A stretch of 39,281 nucleotides of DNA, taken from assembly GCA_030446005.1 (NCBI GenBank), contig JASUSP010000014.1, positions 1 to 39,281 of the forward strand. Reading direction: 5' to 3'. The notes beneath the pieces were generated by a model. That model worked only from the letters and a program-made list of their open reading frames with translations, searched no databases and was not told the DNA's origin. Position 1 is the stretch's first letter, and each line of letters opens with the position of its first letter. This stretch comes from Tepidanaerobacteraceae bacterium. Its GTDB lineage: Bacteria; Bacillota; Thermosediminibacteria; Thermosediminibacterales; Thermosediminibacteraceae. The translations under genes were made by a program, and so were the position numbers. Of this stretch, positions 8,843-16,999 are shown in pieces.

Positions 8843-9607
8843 TCAGTCAATCACTTGCTTTAATTTTTTTACAGTCAGGTTTTCAAGCGTCGCAAAGATA
8901 AAGTATTCTACCACCAGTCCTATGGCTATTATTACGAGCATCCCAGCGAAAACCCCCGGTGTTTCCATCATAAACCTTTTTTTGTAAAGATACCAGCCAA
9001 GTCCCCCATGTCCTCCGGCAGCACCAAAAACCAGCTCCGCCGCCACCGAGGCCTGCCAAGCCCTGGCCCATCCGGTGCGGAGTCCCCCCAAAATATGGGG
9101 AAGCGACGCCGGCAGCATAACGTAAAAAGCAAGTTTGGCCCCCGAAAGTCCCAGATTCTTTCCAACTTCAACCTGGTTCTTCGGTATGGACCGAAAACCC
9201 GTGTAAAAGTGGTTTAGAAGCGGCCACACCGCAGAAAACACGATGACAAAAACCACGGAATTAACGCCAATGCCAAACCAAAGAATCGCCACGGGAAGGA
9301 TGGCAATGCCGGGAAGCGGATGCATAACAGCCATTACGTCGGTGAATAATCCCTGAAGCGCCCTGCTTGACATACATAAAATTGCAAGTAACATCGCCAG
9401 GACCACTGCAACGGCAAGGCCGAAACCTATGAGTTTTAAGGAATATGCTGCATTTTTCAAAAGTTCGGCTTTTTCCATCAACAAGGAATAAGCGACGACG
9501 GAAATGCTGGGCAAAAGTAGTTCGGAATATCCGCCAATTATCCTTGCAGATTCCCACAACAAAGCCATAGCAAATATCAAGGCCATCCTAGAAAAAATCC
9601 TTTTCAT
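8843..9607 (-). CDS. ABC transporter permease (SsuC/TauC-like)
   Basis: Inner-membrane subunit of the importer. Seen: about six hydrophobic segments over 254 aa. The binding-protein-dependent transport motif is VGKNLGLSGAKLAFYVMLPASLPHILGGLR (about 145-175), with the EAA-type Gly and the following P-x-I-x-x-G-L; this loop docks on the ATPase. The family pattern MHPLPGIAILPVAILWFGIG is typical of SsuC/TauC proteins. It lies between the ATPase gene (18 bp) and the lipoprotein gene (11 bp), so translation is probably coupled within the operon. Confidence 0.87.
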   Translation of the reverse strand: MKRIFSRMALIFAMALLWESARIIGGYSELLLPSISVVAYSLLMEKAELLKNAAYSLKLIGFGLAVAVVLAMLLAILCMSSRALQGLFTDVMAVMHPLPGIAILPVAILWFGIGVNSVVFVIVFSAVWPLLNHFYTGFRSIPKNQVEVGKNLGLSGAKLAFYVMLPASLPHILGGLRTGWARAWQASVAAELVFGAAGGHGGLGWYLYKKRFMMETPGVFAGMLVIIAIGLVVEYFIFATLENLTVKKLKQVID

Positions 9608-9618
9608 GCCCTTTATCC

Positions 9619-10677
9619 CTACCTTATCCCCTGCATCCTTTCAAAGGCGCTGGTGCTTCCCTCGCTTTTCCCTACAAGGGCAAGCACGTTTTCCCACGCT
9701 ATCTCCGAAAGGTCGCTGGGAACTTTGGAAATATATCCGGCCCTTTTCATGAATTCCGAAAATCCCAGGAGGCCGTAAGGTGCCGTGGTAAAGTTTATGC
9801 CCCGACCGGTAAGCTGACGGTACAGTTCTTCCTCGGATATGTTGAATTCGGAGGCTAAAAGTTTTGCGGTTTCTTTTTTATGCTCGTTCACCCAATTGAC
9901 GGCTTCATTGAGTCCCATGATGAAAGCTGCATACCCTACGGGGTGGTGGTCGTGGTAGCTTCTTGTTACCAAAAGCACGTTGAAATTGAATTCCCCTCCG
10001 TATGCCTCAAATCCGTCCAGCACCACGTGATATCCAGGCTGCTTCAATTCTTCGTTAAGGTATGGTGGTGTTGTAAAATGGGCCGCCACATCCTTCTTTG
10101 CCAGCATCGCCTGCATCCCATCAGGATGAGGCAGGGCCACCAGGTTGTCGTCGAGAGCCTTTCCGTTGCCCAACTGCTTTTCGAGAGCCATCGCAAGCAG
10201 TATGTGCTGGACGCTTCCAGGCGAAGGCAGTGCTATTTTATGTTCCGGTTTAAAATCCGCTAAGCTTTTTATGTCGGGGTCGTACGTCACGAGCTTTATG
10301 GGGCATACGGTATAACCTGAGGCAATCTTGGCATCAAGGCTTTTATCCCATCCTATCAGAAACGGAGGGATGCCCATAAAAGCTGCGTCTATTTTACCTG
10401 ATGCCATAGCCTCCCTCACCGCTCCACCCGAGCCTAAAGTCACCCATTCTACTTTCAGACCATATTTTGAAAAGAAATCGACCTTTTCAGCTACCATAAG
10501 GGGTGCGTATACCAGGCCGAATTGCTTAGCAACTCTTATAACCTCCTCCCCCGAATGAGACGGAGTTCTCGCTGCAGCGCTTACGGTGTTCGATGCGCCG
10601 CAGCCCGTAAGTGAAAAAGTCGCGATGCAGAAAAGAAAGCCAAGCAAAAGAAAAACGGCAACCCCCCTGCGTCTCAC
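9619..10677 (-). CDS. ABC transporter substrate-binding lipoprotein (NMT1/SsuA-like)
   Basis: Extracellular solute receptor anchored by lipid. Seen: a signal peptide ending in the lipobox LTGC with lipidated Cys26. A periplasmic-binding-protein type 2 fold follows, with VAKQFGLVYAPLMVAEKVDFFSKYGLKVEWV typical of the SsuA/TauA/ThiY group, then GGAVREAMASGKIDAAFMG. It is the first gene of the three-gene importer operon. Candidate substrates are an alkanesulfonate, taurine or a related small anion, or a pyrimidine precursor. Its binding residues do not settle the choice. A divergent UPF0756 gene starts about 120 bp upstream. Confidence 0.85.
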   Translation of the reverse strand: MRRRGVAVFLLLGFLFCIATFSLTGCGASNTVSAAARTPSHSGEEVIRVAKQFGLVYAPLMVAEKVDFFSKYGLKVEWVTLGSGGAVREAMASGKIDAAFMGIPPFLIGWDKSLDAKIASGYTVCPIKLVTYDPDIKSLADFKPEHKIALPSPGSVQHILLAMALEKQLGNGKALDDNLVALPHPDGMQAMLAKKDVAAHFTTPPYLNEELKQPGYHVVLDGFEAYGGEFNFNVLLVTRSYHDHHPVGYAAFIMGLNEAVNWVNEHKKETAKLLASEFNISEEELYRQLTGRGINFTTAPYGLLGFSEFMKRAGYISKVPSDLSEIAWENVLALVGKSEGSTSAFERMQGIR

Positions 10678-10796
10678 AGTCCCTACCCCCTAAAAAAAAT
10701 ATCTATACTCATATTATTTTTTCATCGCCCAATCGGTGAATTAATTGCGTTACATTGAAATATAATTTAGTGAAAATCCCATCGGGGGTGCTCTTT

Positions 10797-11252
10797 TTGA
10801 AGTCTTCATCGATTATTTTTTTGATTCTGGCCCTCGGGTATCTCGGCAAAAACCACCTAATAATCGTTTCTTCGGCGGTATTACTTATACTTAAAATTTT
10901 GGGAATTCTGCCTCAATCTTCTTCTCAAAGCGCATTTTTGGACCTCGGGATAGTGCTTCTAGTAGTTGGAGTTCTCCTGCCTTTGTGCATCGGTGAATTT
11001 GATACGAAGCAGGTTTACAGGAGTATTTTTAATGTCGAGGGAATAGTAATTTTTTTGGTGGGAATCGCCTCGGCAGTAATGGCCCGGGATGGAGTTCGGC
11101 TTTTGAAGGAAAACCCCGGCACCATGATATGCCTCCTCATGGGTTCTATAGTGGGGTCCGCATTTTTTAAGGGGCTTCCCACAGGCCCTCTGGTAGCAGC
11201 CGGCATCGCGGCATTTTTATTAAATCTGGTAAAAAAGCTTCAAAGTATGTAA
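10797..11252 (+). CDS. UPF0756 (DUF441) membrane protein
   Basis: Small integral membrane protein of unknown function. Seen: four or five hydrophobic helices over about 150 residues, with the family features ALGYLGKNHLIIVSSAVLLI near the N-terminus. GVRLLKENPGTMICLLMGSI and FFKGLPTGPLVAAGIAA occur in the second half. A TTG start at 10797 is chosen because a GGGGGTG site lies six bases upstream and the product then has the usual family length. A longer frame from 10755 lacks a ribosome site. It stands alone on the plus strand and ends at a bidirectional terminator shared with the M23 peptidase gene. Confidence 0.75.
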   Translation: MKSSSIIFLILALGYLGKNHLIIVSSAVLLILKILGILPQSSSQSAFLDLGIVLLVVGVLLPLCIGEFDTKQVYRSIFNVEGIVIFLVGIASAVMARDGVRLLKENPGTMICLLMGSIVGSAFFKGLPTGPLVAAGIAAFLLNLVKKLQSM

Positions 11253-11253
11253 A

Positions 11254-11286
11254 CAAAAAAAGGCCGCGAAATTGCAGCCTTTTTTA
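11254..11286. terminator. Bidirectional intrinsic terminator
   Basis: A run of A residues, a GGC(C)GC / GC(A)GCC stem with a six-base loop, and a run of T residues lie between two convergent genes. It can terminate the UPF0756 gene on the plus strand and the M23 peptidase gene on the minus strand; the stem overlaps the end of the latter. Confidence 0.75.
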
Positions 11287-12642
11287 CTAGTTACCCAAAT
11301 AAAGTAACGGATTTTTGGGAGTGCCGTTAACCCTTACTTCGAAGTGAAGATGCGGACCCGTAGTCCTTCCCGTCGTACCCACAGTCCCCAAAACCTGTCC
11401 CCTCGACACTTTCTCGCCTACCGACACACTTATCGTATTTAAATGGGCGTAATATGTTTCAAATCCTCCTCCGTGATTTATTATCACCAGTTTTCCGTAT
11501 CCACCGTTCCTGCCGGCGAAGGTCACGACTCCCGAATTGGCAGCCCTCACCGGAGTGCCGGTAGCGTTGGCTATATCAAGCCCTGTGTGGAATTCGCCTC
11601 CTCTACTTCCAAAGCGGGATGTTATCCTGCCGCTCACCGGCCAGTAAAACCTTCCGCTGCCGCGGTATGTAACTTCCGTCTTGGTCCCCTGGGCAACTAT
11701 CCTAGCGACGGGTTCCTTCATGACCTTTTCCTCTAAAGTTTTTTCAGCCACCCTTACACCGTTTTTGTATACCACTTCCGCCGAAACTTGCTTCAACCCG
11801 TTTTGGCCGTCCTGCTTTACAACCCTTTTCCCCTGTAAAAGGGAATTATCCTTGACGACTTTGGTCTCAAAAGGTATCGCTTCCTGCCTTGTAACCCTTT
11901 TTACAACGGTCACGTTCAGCAGCGGTTTTACCGCCTGAAGGTAAACAACGTCGCCCGGCGAAAGCTTGTCAGCGGATTTTAGCTGGGAATTGGCCTCAAC
12001 CAACTTAGTAAAAGGAATATTATTCTTTTTGGCTATATCCCACAGTGTTTCCCCTTCGCGGACGGTGTGGGTTTTTGTTTCAAGGGTACCTTTCAAAATT
12101 AAATTTTTCGCTTCATCGTGCGAGAGGACTTCGTTTGCCTTGACAAATTTTTCTACCAGTTTGATTCTATCGGGGACTTCCACCCGGACCAATTCTCCCG
12201 GAGCCCCGCTGATGTAATGGTCCTTTACGGCCTGCAAAACTGATTCGGCTGTGTCTTTATCCTTGACCGCGAGCACTTCGGCGTCATTTATCTTTACTAC
12301 AACCGCCTTGACCTCTATCGCAATCGATTCTTCCAATTTTTTCAAAAGCTCGTCCTCGCCAAGCACACCGTCTTTTGCCGGTTCCCCCGGACTCACTTCT
12401 ATGTCCTGAGCTAACTGGATTTCCGTCCCGAGTTTTTCCCTGTATTTTTCGAGTAGCTTCTGCCTTGCCCTTTCTACAATCCTTTTGTTTTTTACATTCC
12501 CCAAAAATCTTCCGTCAACGCTTACCGCATAGACCCTCGCATTCAACGTTGTAAACATGATTATCAAAACTACTGCAGCCAGGGCACCGGCAACGGCCAG
12601 CGGCGTTTTGCCCTTCAGGCCTTTCAGGTCCGGTAAATTCAT
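11287..12642 (-). CDS. Cell-wall endopeptidase: membrane anchor, LysM, G5 and M23 peptidase domains
   Basis: Predicted peptidoglycan hydrolase. Domains in order: an N-terminal membrane segment (TPLAVAGALAAVVLIIMFTTL, about 14-34) and a 150-residue extracytoplasmic region rich in acidic and basic residues. A LysM motif follows (THTVREGETLWDIAKKNNIP, about 190), then a G5 domain (about 245-320). The M23/LytM catalytic domain has HTGLDIA, a GYGKLVIINHGGG strand and HLHFEV (His431/His433). The zinc ligands His and Asp of HxxxD and the second His of HxH are all present, so it should be active. The promoter carries three WalR hexamers, which makes it a direct WalRK target candidate. Confidence 0.88.
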   Translation of the reverse strand: MNLPDLKGLKGKTPLAVAGALAAVVLIIMFTTLNARVYAVSVDGRFLGNVKNKRIVERARQKLLEKYREKLGTEIQLAQDIEVSPGEPAKDGVLGEDELLKKLEESIAIEVKAVVVKINDAEVLAVKDKDTAESVLQAVKDHYISGAPGELVRVEVPDRIKLVEKFVKANEVLSHDEAKNLILKGTLETKTHTVREGETLWDIAKKNNIPFTKLVEANSQLKSADKLSPGDVVYLQAVKPLLNVTVVKRVTRQEAIPFETKVVKDNSLLQGKRVVKQDGQNGLKQVSAEVVYKNGVRVAEKTLEEKVMKEPVARIVAQGTKTEVTYRGSGRFYWPVSGRITSRFGSRGGEFHTGLDIANATGTPVRAANSGVVTFAGRNGGYGKLVIINHGGGFETYYAHLNTISVSVGEKVSRGQVLGTVGTTGRTTGPHLHFEVRVNGTPKNPLLYLGN

Positions 12643-12681
12643 CCCCCCACTCCTTTCTTGGGTTTCTTTGCAATATTAAAA

Positions 12682-12721
12682 ATTTTACTAAATTGTAATT
12701 CGATTGTAATAAAATTGTAAC
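12682..12721 (-). promoter_or_regulatory. WalR operator (three TGTAAY hexamers) over the M23 peptidase promoter
   Basis: On the plus strand TGTAAT (12694-12699), TGTAAT (12705-12710) and TGTAAC (12716-12721) repeat with exact five-base spacers. The known WalR box is TGTWAH-N5-TGTWAH, so this is one and a half to two overlapping sites. On the minus strand a TTACAA -35 (12704-12709) and TAAAAT -10 (12682-12687) with a 16-bp spacer overlap the hexamers. The box is in reverse orientation to the gene. Confidence 0.75.
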
Positions 12722-12778
12722 ATACTCTAATTTTATTCTACGGATTTTTTATTTTTCCTTCTACTTTTTCCTCAATTT

Positions 12779-13639
12779 TTACCTGGTATTTTCTAGCAAA
12801 ACCACTCCGAGTCCTACAAACATGACCAAAATTCCAGTCACCGTAGACATGCCGGGAACTTCTCCGAAAATGATGGCCCCCAAAAGCACGCCGCCGGTTA
12901 CTTCCTGTGTCGAGATTAAATTGGCGTACGTCGGGTGGACGTACCTGATACCGGCATTGTACAGAGTATGCCCCACCGTGGTGGGCAGTAACCCTAGAAG
13001 CACGAGTGCAAGCCAGCTAGTCCAGGATGAAGGCATCACAAACGAAGGCAAAGCCCATACCAGCAAAAATAAGGCAGAAGTAAAGTACACCCAAAAGACG
13101 TATTTCAAAAGCGGGAAGTTTTTCCTCTCGCTTCGGCCCACCACCGAATATATTGCAAGGGCGAGAGCGGATAAAAGCGCCATTATGTCACCCAAAATCA
13201 TCCGCGGCGTGAGCTTTACTTCAAATCCTGTCAGAATAATAATTCCCAAAATCACCAAAAATATACCTATATACTTGTACCTCGGGATTTTTTCTTTCAA
13301 TAAAAATGACGTCAGCACCGTAATCATAATCGGAGCCGTGTAAACCAGACTAAGGGAATGGGCTATGGTGGTATAAAGCACCGAACCTATGTAAAACAAA
13401 AAGTGAAACGAGGTAACAAGGCCGTACAGCAGAAATTTGGCAAGCTCTTTTTTGTTAAGCGAAAGGTCGACCTTTGCGGCTTTAGCCGCAACAAATATAA
13501 AAAAACTGCCAAGGAGCATCCTGAAAAAAGCTATTTCGGCCACCGGCAGTTCCCCGGCAAACCTGGTGAGTATCGGGCTTGTACTGAAAAACAATGTTCC
13601 CAAAGCCGAAAGGGCAAGCCCCCTTGTCTCTCCCTTCAA
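12779..13639 (-). CDS. EamA-domain drug/metabolite transporter (DMT superfamily)
   Basis: Inner-membrane transporter with two EamA repeats. Seen: 286 aa with ten hydrophobic helices. The first repeat starts ALSALGTLFFSTSPILTRFAG and ends before KEKIPRYKYIGIFLVILGIIIL. The second has WLALVLLGLLPTTVGHTLYNAGIRYVHPTYANLISTQEVTGGVLLGAIIFGE, the usual second-repeat signature. Substrate unknown; relatives export amino acids, nucleosides or metabolites. It lies 28 bp downstream of the M1 peptidase gene on the same strand and may be cotranscribed with it. Confidence 0.85.
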   Translation of the reverse strand: MKGETRGLALSALGTLFFSTSPILTRFAGELPVAEIAFFRMLLGSFFIFVAAKAAKVDLSLNKKELAKFLLYGLVTSFHFLFYIGSVLYTTIAHSLSLVYTAPIMITVLTSFLLKEKIPRYKYIGIFLVILGIIILTGFEVKLTPRMILGDIMALLSALALAIYSVVGRSERKNFPLLKYVFWVYFTSALFLLVWALPSFVMPSSWTSWLALVLLGLLPTTVGHTLYNAGIRYVHPTYANLISTQEVTGGVLLGAIIFGEVPGMSTVTGILVMFVGLGVVLLENTR

Positions 13640-13667
13640 AACAGTCCCCTCTTTTCTTCTATTAAAT

Positions 13668-15185
13668 TTAGGCGGCTTTTTCTTCTTCCATTCTTCCGGG
13701 TTTTTTGAGCATTTCGTAAATTACCTCTCTAAAGTCAGTTCCCATCGCGCCGCTCACGGCATTTACGAAATCGTCGGTGGTGGCGTTGCCAAAAACATTC
13801 TGCCTAAGGTAAAGCCTCAATGCTTTTCGCATTTTACTTTTTCCCACTCGGCCTTCCAGCTCTTTTAGCATTATCGCTCCCTTTTTGTAGACTGTAGCGT
13901 CGTACTCGCCCCAGCTTTTAAACTGTGAAACCGGCCTGAGTATCGGGCCCGAGCTGTTGCCCAATTCGAAAAATCGGTAGGGGTACAGTATAAAGTCCTG
14001 ATATATCTCTCTTCCTTTGGCCCTGCCGTAAACCCCCTCATAATAAAGCACCGTGGAATACTCCGTTATCGCCTCGTCCAGCCAGGGCTCTTTTACCTGG
14101 TTATTCCCCACCAGACCGTACCACCACTGGTGGGCGGTCTCGTGGACAACTACGTATTCCAAAAGAACCTCGTCGTCCAGCAGGTGATGGTCTATGAGCA
14201 CCAAGTTAGGGTATTCCATACCGCCGATGTAAAAGTCGGACATAACTATGGAATATTCATCGTAAGGGTAAGGTCCGAAATATCGATTGAAAAACCTAAG
14301 GGCCTGCTTTCCGTATTCCAGGGCTTTTTTTGCCGCATCTTCGTCGTTGCCAAAATAGTAGACATTGATTTTCGTTCCGTCAACCTTTCCTGAAATCACC
14401 TTCAGCCCGGAGCCCGCAACCCATGCAAAATCCCTAACCAGTTCAGCTTCAAAGACCCAGGTGGTGCTGCCGCTTTTAATAATCTTTTTTACCGGTTTCC
14501 CTGTGGCGGCAATTGTAAAGCCATCCGGAGCGGTTATGCTCACGTCATAGCTGGCAGTCTCGCTATAAAAGGGGTCCCCTATGGAATAGTAAGGGTCGAG
14601 GTTCCAACCGTTTTCATCGTAAACGCACAACACGGGATACCAGTTGCCGAAATTGTAAGTGTTTTTGCCGTGCCCGAACCGCCCCGGGGAAAAGGGCAAT
14701 TTTTCTTGAAATTCCATTTTTATTTCGATTTTCTCACCGGGTTTCAACGGCTCCGGAATGCTGACTTTGAGTAGGGTGCCTTCTTTTTGGAAATCCAGTT
14801 TCCTTTCGCCGGCCTTTACATCCGAAATATTTATGTACCCTTCCGAAAATCCTTCGGGGTAGGCGTATTTTAGTTCTTTCATGGGGAAGGGAGCCGTTTT
14901 GAGAGATTTAAAGGCTTCTGGATAAATGTGAAAAATAATTTTTGAAAGCTCCTCCGGAGTGCGGTTTTGAAAGACAACGGTTTGGGTTCCGTAAACCGTT
15001 TCTTTTTCGGGGTCAAACGTCACATCAATAATATACCGCGGGCCGGTTTCCATAACATTCTTAACCCGGGAATCATAGTAATATTTAAACTCTCGGTCTT
15101 TAAGAAATAAGCCATAAAGAACTGCGAAGACCGCAATAAAAAGAATGACAGAAAAAATTAATAGCCTTCTTTTATTCACTTTCAT
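13668..15185 (-). CDS. Membrane-anchored M1-family metallopeptidase
   Basis: Predicted zinc aminopeptidase facing the outside. Seen: an N-terminal membrane anchor (LLIFSVILFIAVFAVLYGLF) and an M1 beta-sandwich domain. The aminopeptidase substrate motif appears as GGMEYP. The zinc site is HETAHQWW (about 347-354) followed by WLDEAITEY, with the third ligand Glu. Length 505 aa, short for M1 because the C-terminal ARM domain is missing, as in other bacterial short-form members. The start has no strong alternative. Upstream is a 187-bp gap with a DnaA box cluster and the terminator of the tRNA-Gly copy. Confidence 0.87.
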   Translation of the reverse strand: MKVNKRRLLIFSVILFIAVFAVLYGLFLKDREFKYYYDSRVKNVMETGPRYIIDVTFDPEKETVYGTQTVVFQNRTPEELSKIIFHIYPEAFKSLKTAPFPMKELKYAYPEGFSEGYINISDVKAGERKLDFQKEGTLLKVSIPEPLKPGEKIEIKMEFQEKLPFSPGRFGHGKNTYNFGNWYPVLCVYDENGWNLDPYYSIGDPFYSETASYDVSITAPDGFTIAATGKPVKKIIKSGSTTWVFEAELVRDFAWVAGSGLKVISGKVDGTKINVYYFGNDEDAAKKALEYGKQALRFFNRYFGPYPYDEYSIVMSDFYIGGMEYPNLVLIDHHLLDDEVLLEYVVVHETAHQWWYGLVGNNQVKEPWLDEAITEYSTVLYYEGVYGRAKGREIYQDFILYPYRFFELGNSSGPILRPVSQFKSWGEYDATVYKKGAIMLKELEGRVGKSKMRKALRLYLRQNVFGNATTDDFVNAVSGAMGTDFREVIYEMLKKPGRMEEEKAA

Positions 15186-15282
15186 CGCCCCGGTTTTCTT
15201 AGATTTTTACTAAAAATATATTTTCGGGCGGTTACTAATATTCTCCAATTATTTTACCAAAATTTTTACTATGCCGCCAGGA

Positions 15283-15321
15283 TGTACACACAATCCACAG
15301 GATTATCCACAGCTGTGTACA
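15283..15321. promoter_or_regulatory. DnaA boxes inside an 8-bp palindrome
   Basis: TTATCCACA at 15303-15311 is a perfect DnaA box; CAATCCACA at 15291-15299 is a weaker second copy 12 bp away in the same orientation. Both lie between inverted arms TGTACACA (15283-15290) and TGTGTACA (15314-15321). Position: host DNA, 50 bp from the left end of the integrated element. Confidence 0.6.
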
Positions 15322-15324
15322 AAT

Positions 15325-15355
15325 AAAAAGCTCCGGCAGAAATTACCGGAGTTTT
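15325..15355 (-). terminator. Intrinsic terminator of the native tRNA-Gly gene
   Basis: On the minus strand CTCCGG and CCGGAG arms (15346-15351 and 15331-15336) with a nine-base loop are followed by CTTTTTATTT. It lies directly downstream of the left tRNA-Gly copy, which suggests that this side is the original 3' flank of the host tRNA gene. Confidence 0.7.
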
Positions 15356-15372
15356 CCCTCTTAAAATAAAAA

Positions 15373-15447
15373 TGGAGCGGAAGACGGGATTCGAACCCGC
15401 GGCTCTCGGCTTGGGAAGCCGATGCTCTACCCCTGAGCTACTTCCGC
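15373..15447 (-). tRNA. tRNA-Gly(CCC), left copy (attL side)
   Basis: Complete 75-nt cloverleaf with acceptor arms GCGGAAG/CTTCCGC, D-arm, anticodon loop TTCCCAA (anticodon CCC), T-loop TTCGAAT and encoded CCA. It differs from the right copy by one base in the variable loop (15404). No recognisable promoter precedes it: the upstream DNA is element DNA. A terminator follows it. It is probably transcriptionally silent or dependent on element transcription, and marks the left attachment site. Confidence 0.9.
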
Positions 15448-15450
15448 CCG
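15373..15450. repeat. attL: 78-bp direct repeat
   Basis: Identical to 25054-25131 except one base (t at 15404, a at 25085). It covers the whole tRNA-Gly gene plus three bases at the 5' side. The crossover lies somewhere within it. Confidence 0.85.
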
Positions 15451-15454
15451 CAAC

Positions 15455-15473
15455 CCTTGATTTTTCTAGCTTT
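15455..15473 (+). repeat. Terminal inverted repeat, left
   Basis: Reading inward from the tRNA, CCTTGATTTTTCTAGCTTT. The right partner at 25034-25052 reads inward as CCTTGAAAAATCTAGCTTT. They match at 15 of 19 positions and differ only by TTTT against AAAA in the middle. Possible core or arm binding sites of the integrase. Confidence 0.7.
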
Positions 15474-15498
15474 CAGGGGGCGATTTTTTCACCTTCTT

Positions 15499-15514
15499 CA
15501 GAGACTTCGGACTC
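15499..15514 (+). repeat. 16-bp direct repeat, left (candidate integrase arm site)
   Basis: CAGAGACTTCGGACTC, identical and in the same orientation at 24996-25011. In the excised circle the two copies would flank attP on both sides at about 42-49 bp, the layout of arm-type integrase sites. Confidence 0.7.
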
Positions 15515-15587
15515 ACCCTCGTGTTTATTTTATTCGGCGTTTTTTATCAAATTCCTGCTCAAGTGGATGAGTTTTTTTAAAAGGCCA

Positions 15588-16856
15588 TCAGATTTTTCCT
15601 CTCTTGGGAAAGGTTTTTGTTTTACCCACCTGTTTTCTTACCCACTCAATAGACCTTCCCAATTCTTCTGCAATCTCTTCAATAGTTTTCCCTTCTTTGT
15701 ATAGCTTTTGGGCCTCTCTGACGGCCTCTCTATACTTTTTTACCCTTTCTTTATTAGCACATGTTTCATGTTTAGTCCATGCCACAGTCTTATCGGTAAT
15801 ATCTTCCCATCTTCCGCATACCGAACACCGTTTGAATTGCCTTTCCCCAACAACTGTAAGGTAAAATTGATACCACATTGCAGCTAGGAGGCTTTCAGGC
15901 ATGAGGTAAGGCTTTAGTTGATTCTTCTCGTCTAACAACAATCTAGGTTTTACAACGTATTTTTTTAATTTCTCGTTGATGGCTGCTTGTATATAGCAAC
16001 GGGCAGGTAACAATAAATCTCCTACAACAAAACGGGAAAATAATTCTTTTTTGTAGTCTCGAGCAGCTATATAGCTCAACTGCACTCTAAGCGGAACATC
16101 CTCTTTGGTTGGAAGGCTGTCATGAATTGCCCTTAATGTATCTTTGCTTTCTGTAACCTTACTGACATCGGCAGCGTTTTGGAATCGATTTAGAAGCACT
16201 AATTTAGGGATGTTTGTCTTTACGACACTTACCACTTCATTTTCTGCGTGCCAGAGAATAACCCTCTTCAAGAACTCTAAATCTTCGTTTTTGAGTGCCT
16301 CCCAGACATTAACCGCAAAGGCCATATCTTGGATTTCATTTTGCCAAAAGCGTAGGGATTCCCCGAAAACCATTGCATATTTGTTATTCTCCCTGTCTTT
16401 AAGTAGTCCATCAGTACCTAATACCCATTTAGGAGGTTTTTCTCCTTCTCTTAAGCGATAAGCCTCTGAAAACACTTGAGTTTCCCCATTTGGAAGTAAC
16501 ATACCGTACTTATTGGCAAACTCTAAAATTCCTTTGCGGGTTGGTGTTGTTTCAGCAAACTCCAGAAACAAGGTGGGATTTTCTTCAAGTGGCTTGTAGG
16601 GGTAGTACCCTTCTGTTTCTGGTAAGGGAAGCAGGAAAGGTGACGGTGATAAACCTTTCTCTTTCTCGATTTTTTTCCGTTCTTCATGAGACAGAGGAAA
16701 TTCCTCGAGAAAAAAAGGTTTACCGTCTTTTGTAGCTGCGAATAAACCGCCTGCCATAGCCTCCTCATCCCAAAAGTAACCTTTATCTGAACGGTGCCAA
16801 ATAAAAAAACTCTGCTGAATGTCGAGGTAGTCATACTTAGGGTAGCTCTCCATCAT
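15588..16856 (-). CDS. CGNR-like zinc-finger protein with C-terminal HTH
   Basis: Function unknown. Seen: 422 aa without membrane segments. The last third has LLAAMWYQFYLTVVGERQFKRCSVCGRW, then HETCANKERVKKYREA. This C-x2-C...C-A-N-K-x-R-V-x-x-Y-R pattern matches the CGNR zinc-finger consensus. The last 35 residues form a resolvase-type HTH (GKTIEEIAEELGRSIEWVRKQ). The N-terminal 300 residues have only weak family flavour (ILEFANKYGMLLP). Two ATG codons in a row are possible starts; ATG 16853 has the better eight-base spacing to GGAGG. It diverges from the XRE gene across a shared operator region. It may be a regulator, or accessory cargo such as an anti-phage or host-interaction factor. Confidence 0.75.
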   Translation of the reverse strand: MMESYPKYDYLDIQQSFFIWHRSDKGYFWDEEAMAGGLFAATKDGKPFFLEEFPLSHEERKKIEKEKGLSPSPFLLPLPETEGYYPYKPLEENPTLFLEFAETTPTRKGILEFANKYGMLLPNGETQVFSEAYRLREGEKPPKWVLGTDGLLKDRENNKYAMVFGESLRFWQNEIQDMAFAVNVWEALKNEDLEFLKRVILWHAENEVVSVVKTNIPKLVLLNRFQNAADVSKVTESKDTLRAIHDSLPTKEDVPLRVQLSYIAARDYKKELFSRFVVGDLLLPARCYIQAAINEKLKKYVVKPRLLLDEKNQLKPYLMPESLLAAMWYQFYLTVVGERQFKRCSVCGRWEDITDKTVAWTKHETCANKERVKKYREAVREAQKLYKEGKTIEEIAEELGRSIEWVRKQVGKTKTFPKRGKI

Positions 16857-16874
16857 ATCAACCTCCCTTTAGTT

Positions 16875-16934
16875 GTAATGGTAAATGTTATGCCATATAG
16901 GTTAATGTAATGGTAAATGTAACTTGATTACCAT
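16875..16934. promoter_or_regulatory. Divergent operator region of the element
   Basis: GTAATGGTAAATGT occurs at 16875-16888 and again at 16907-16920, exactly 32 bp (about three helical turns) apart. A shorter inverted copy TTACCAT lies at 16928-16934. The region separates the divergent zinc-finger and XRE genes. A TTGATT -35-like hexamer (16924) overlaps the third motif and TATTAT (16951 or 16954) could be its -10. These are likely repressor sites for the XRE protein. Confidence 0.55.
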
Positions 16935-16999
16935 GTCTGTTCAGGTTTACTATTATTATAGCAGAAACCTAAGCAACACGCAAGGAGGGTTAACATCTC

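Noticed and set aside
15372-15704. Plus-strand frame of 110 codons starting ERKTGFEPAALG
   Set aside because: It is the antisense reading of tRNA-Gly and continues through non-coding element DNA; this is a known annotation artefact.
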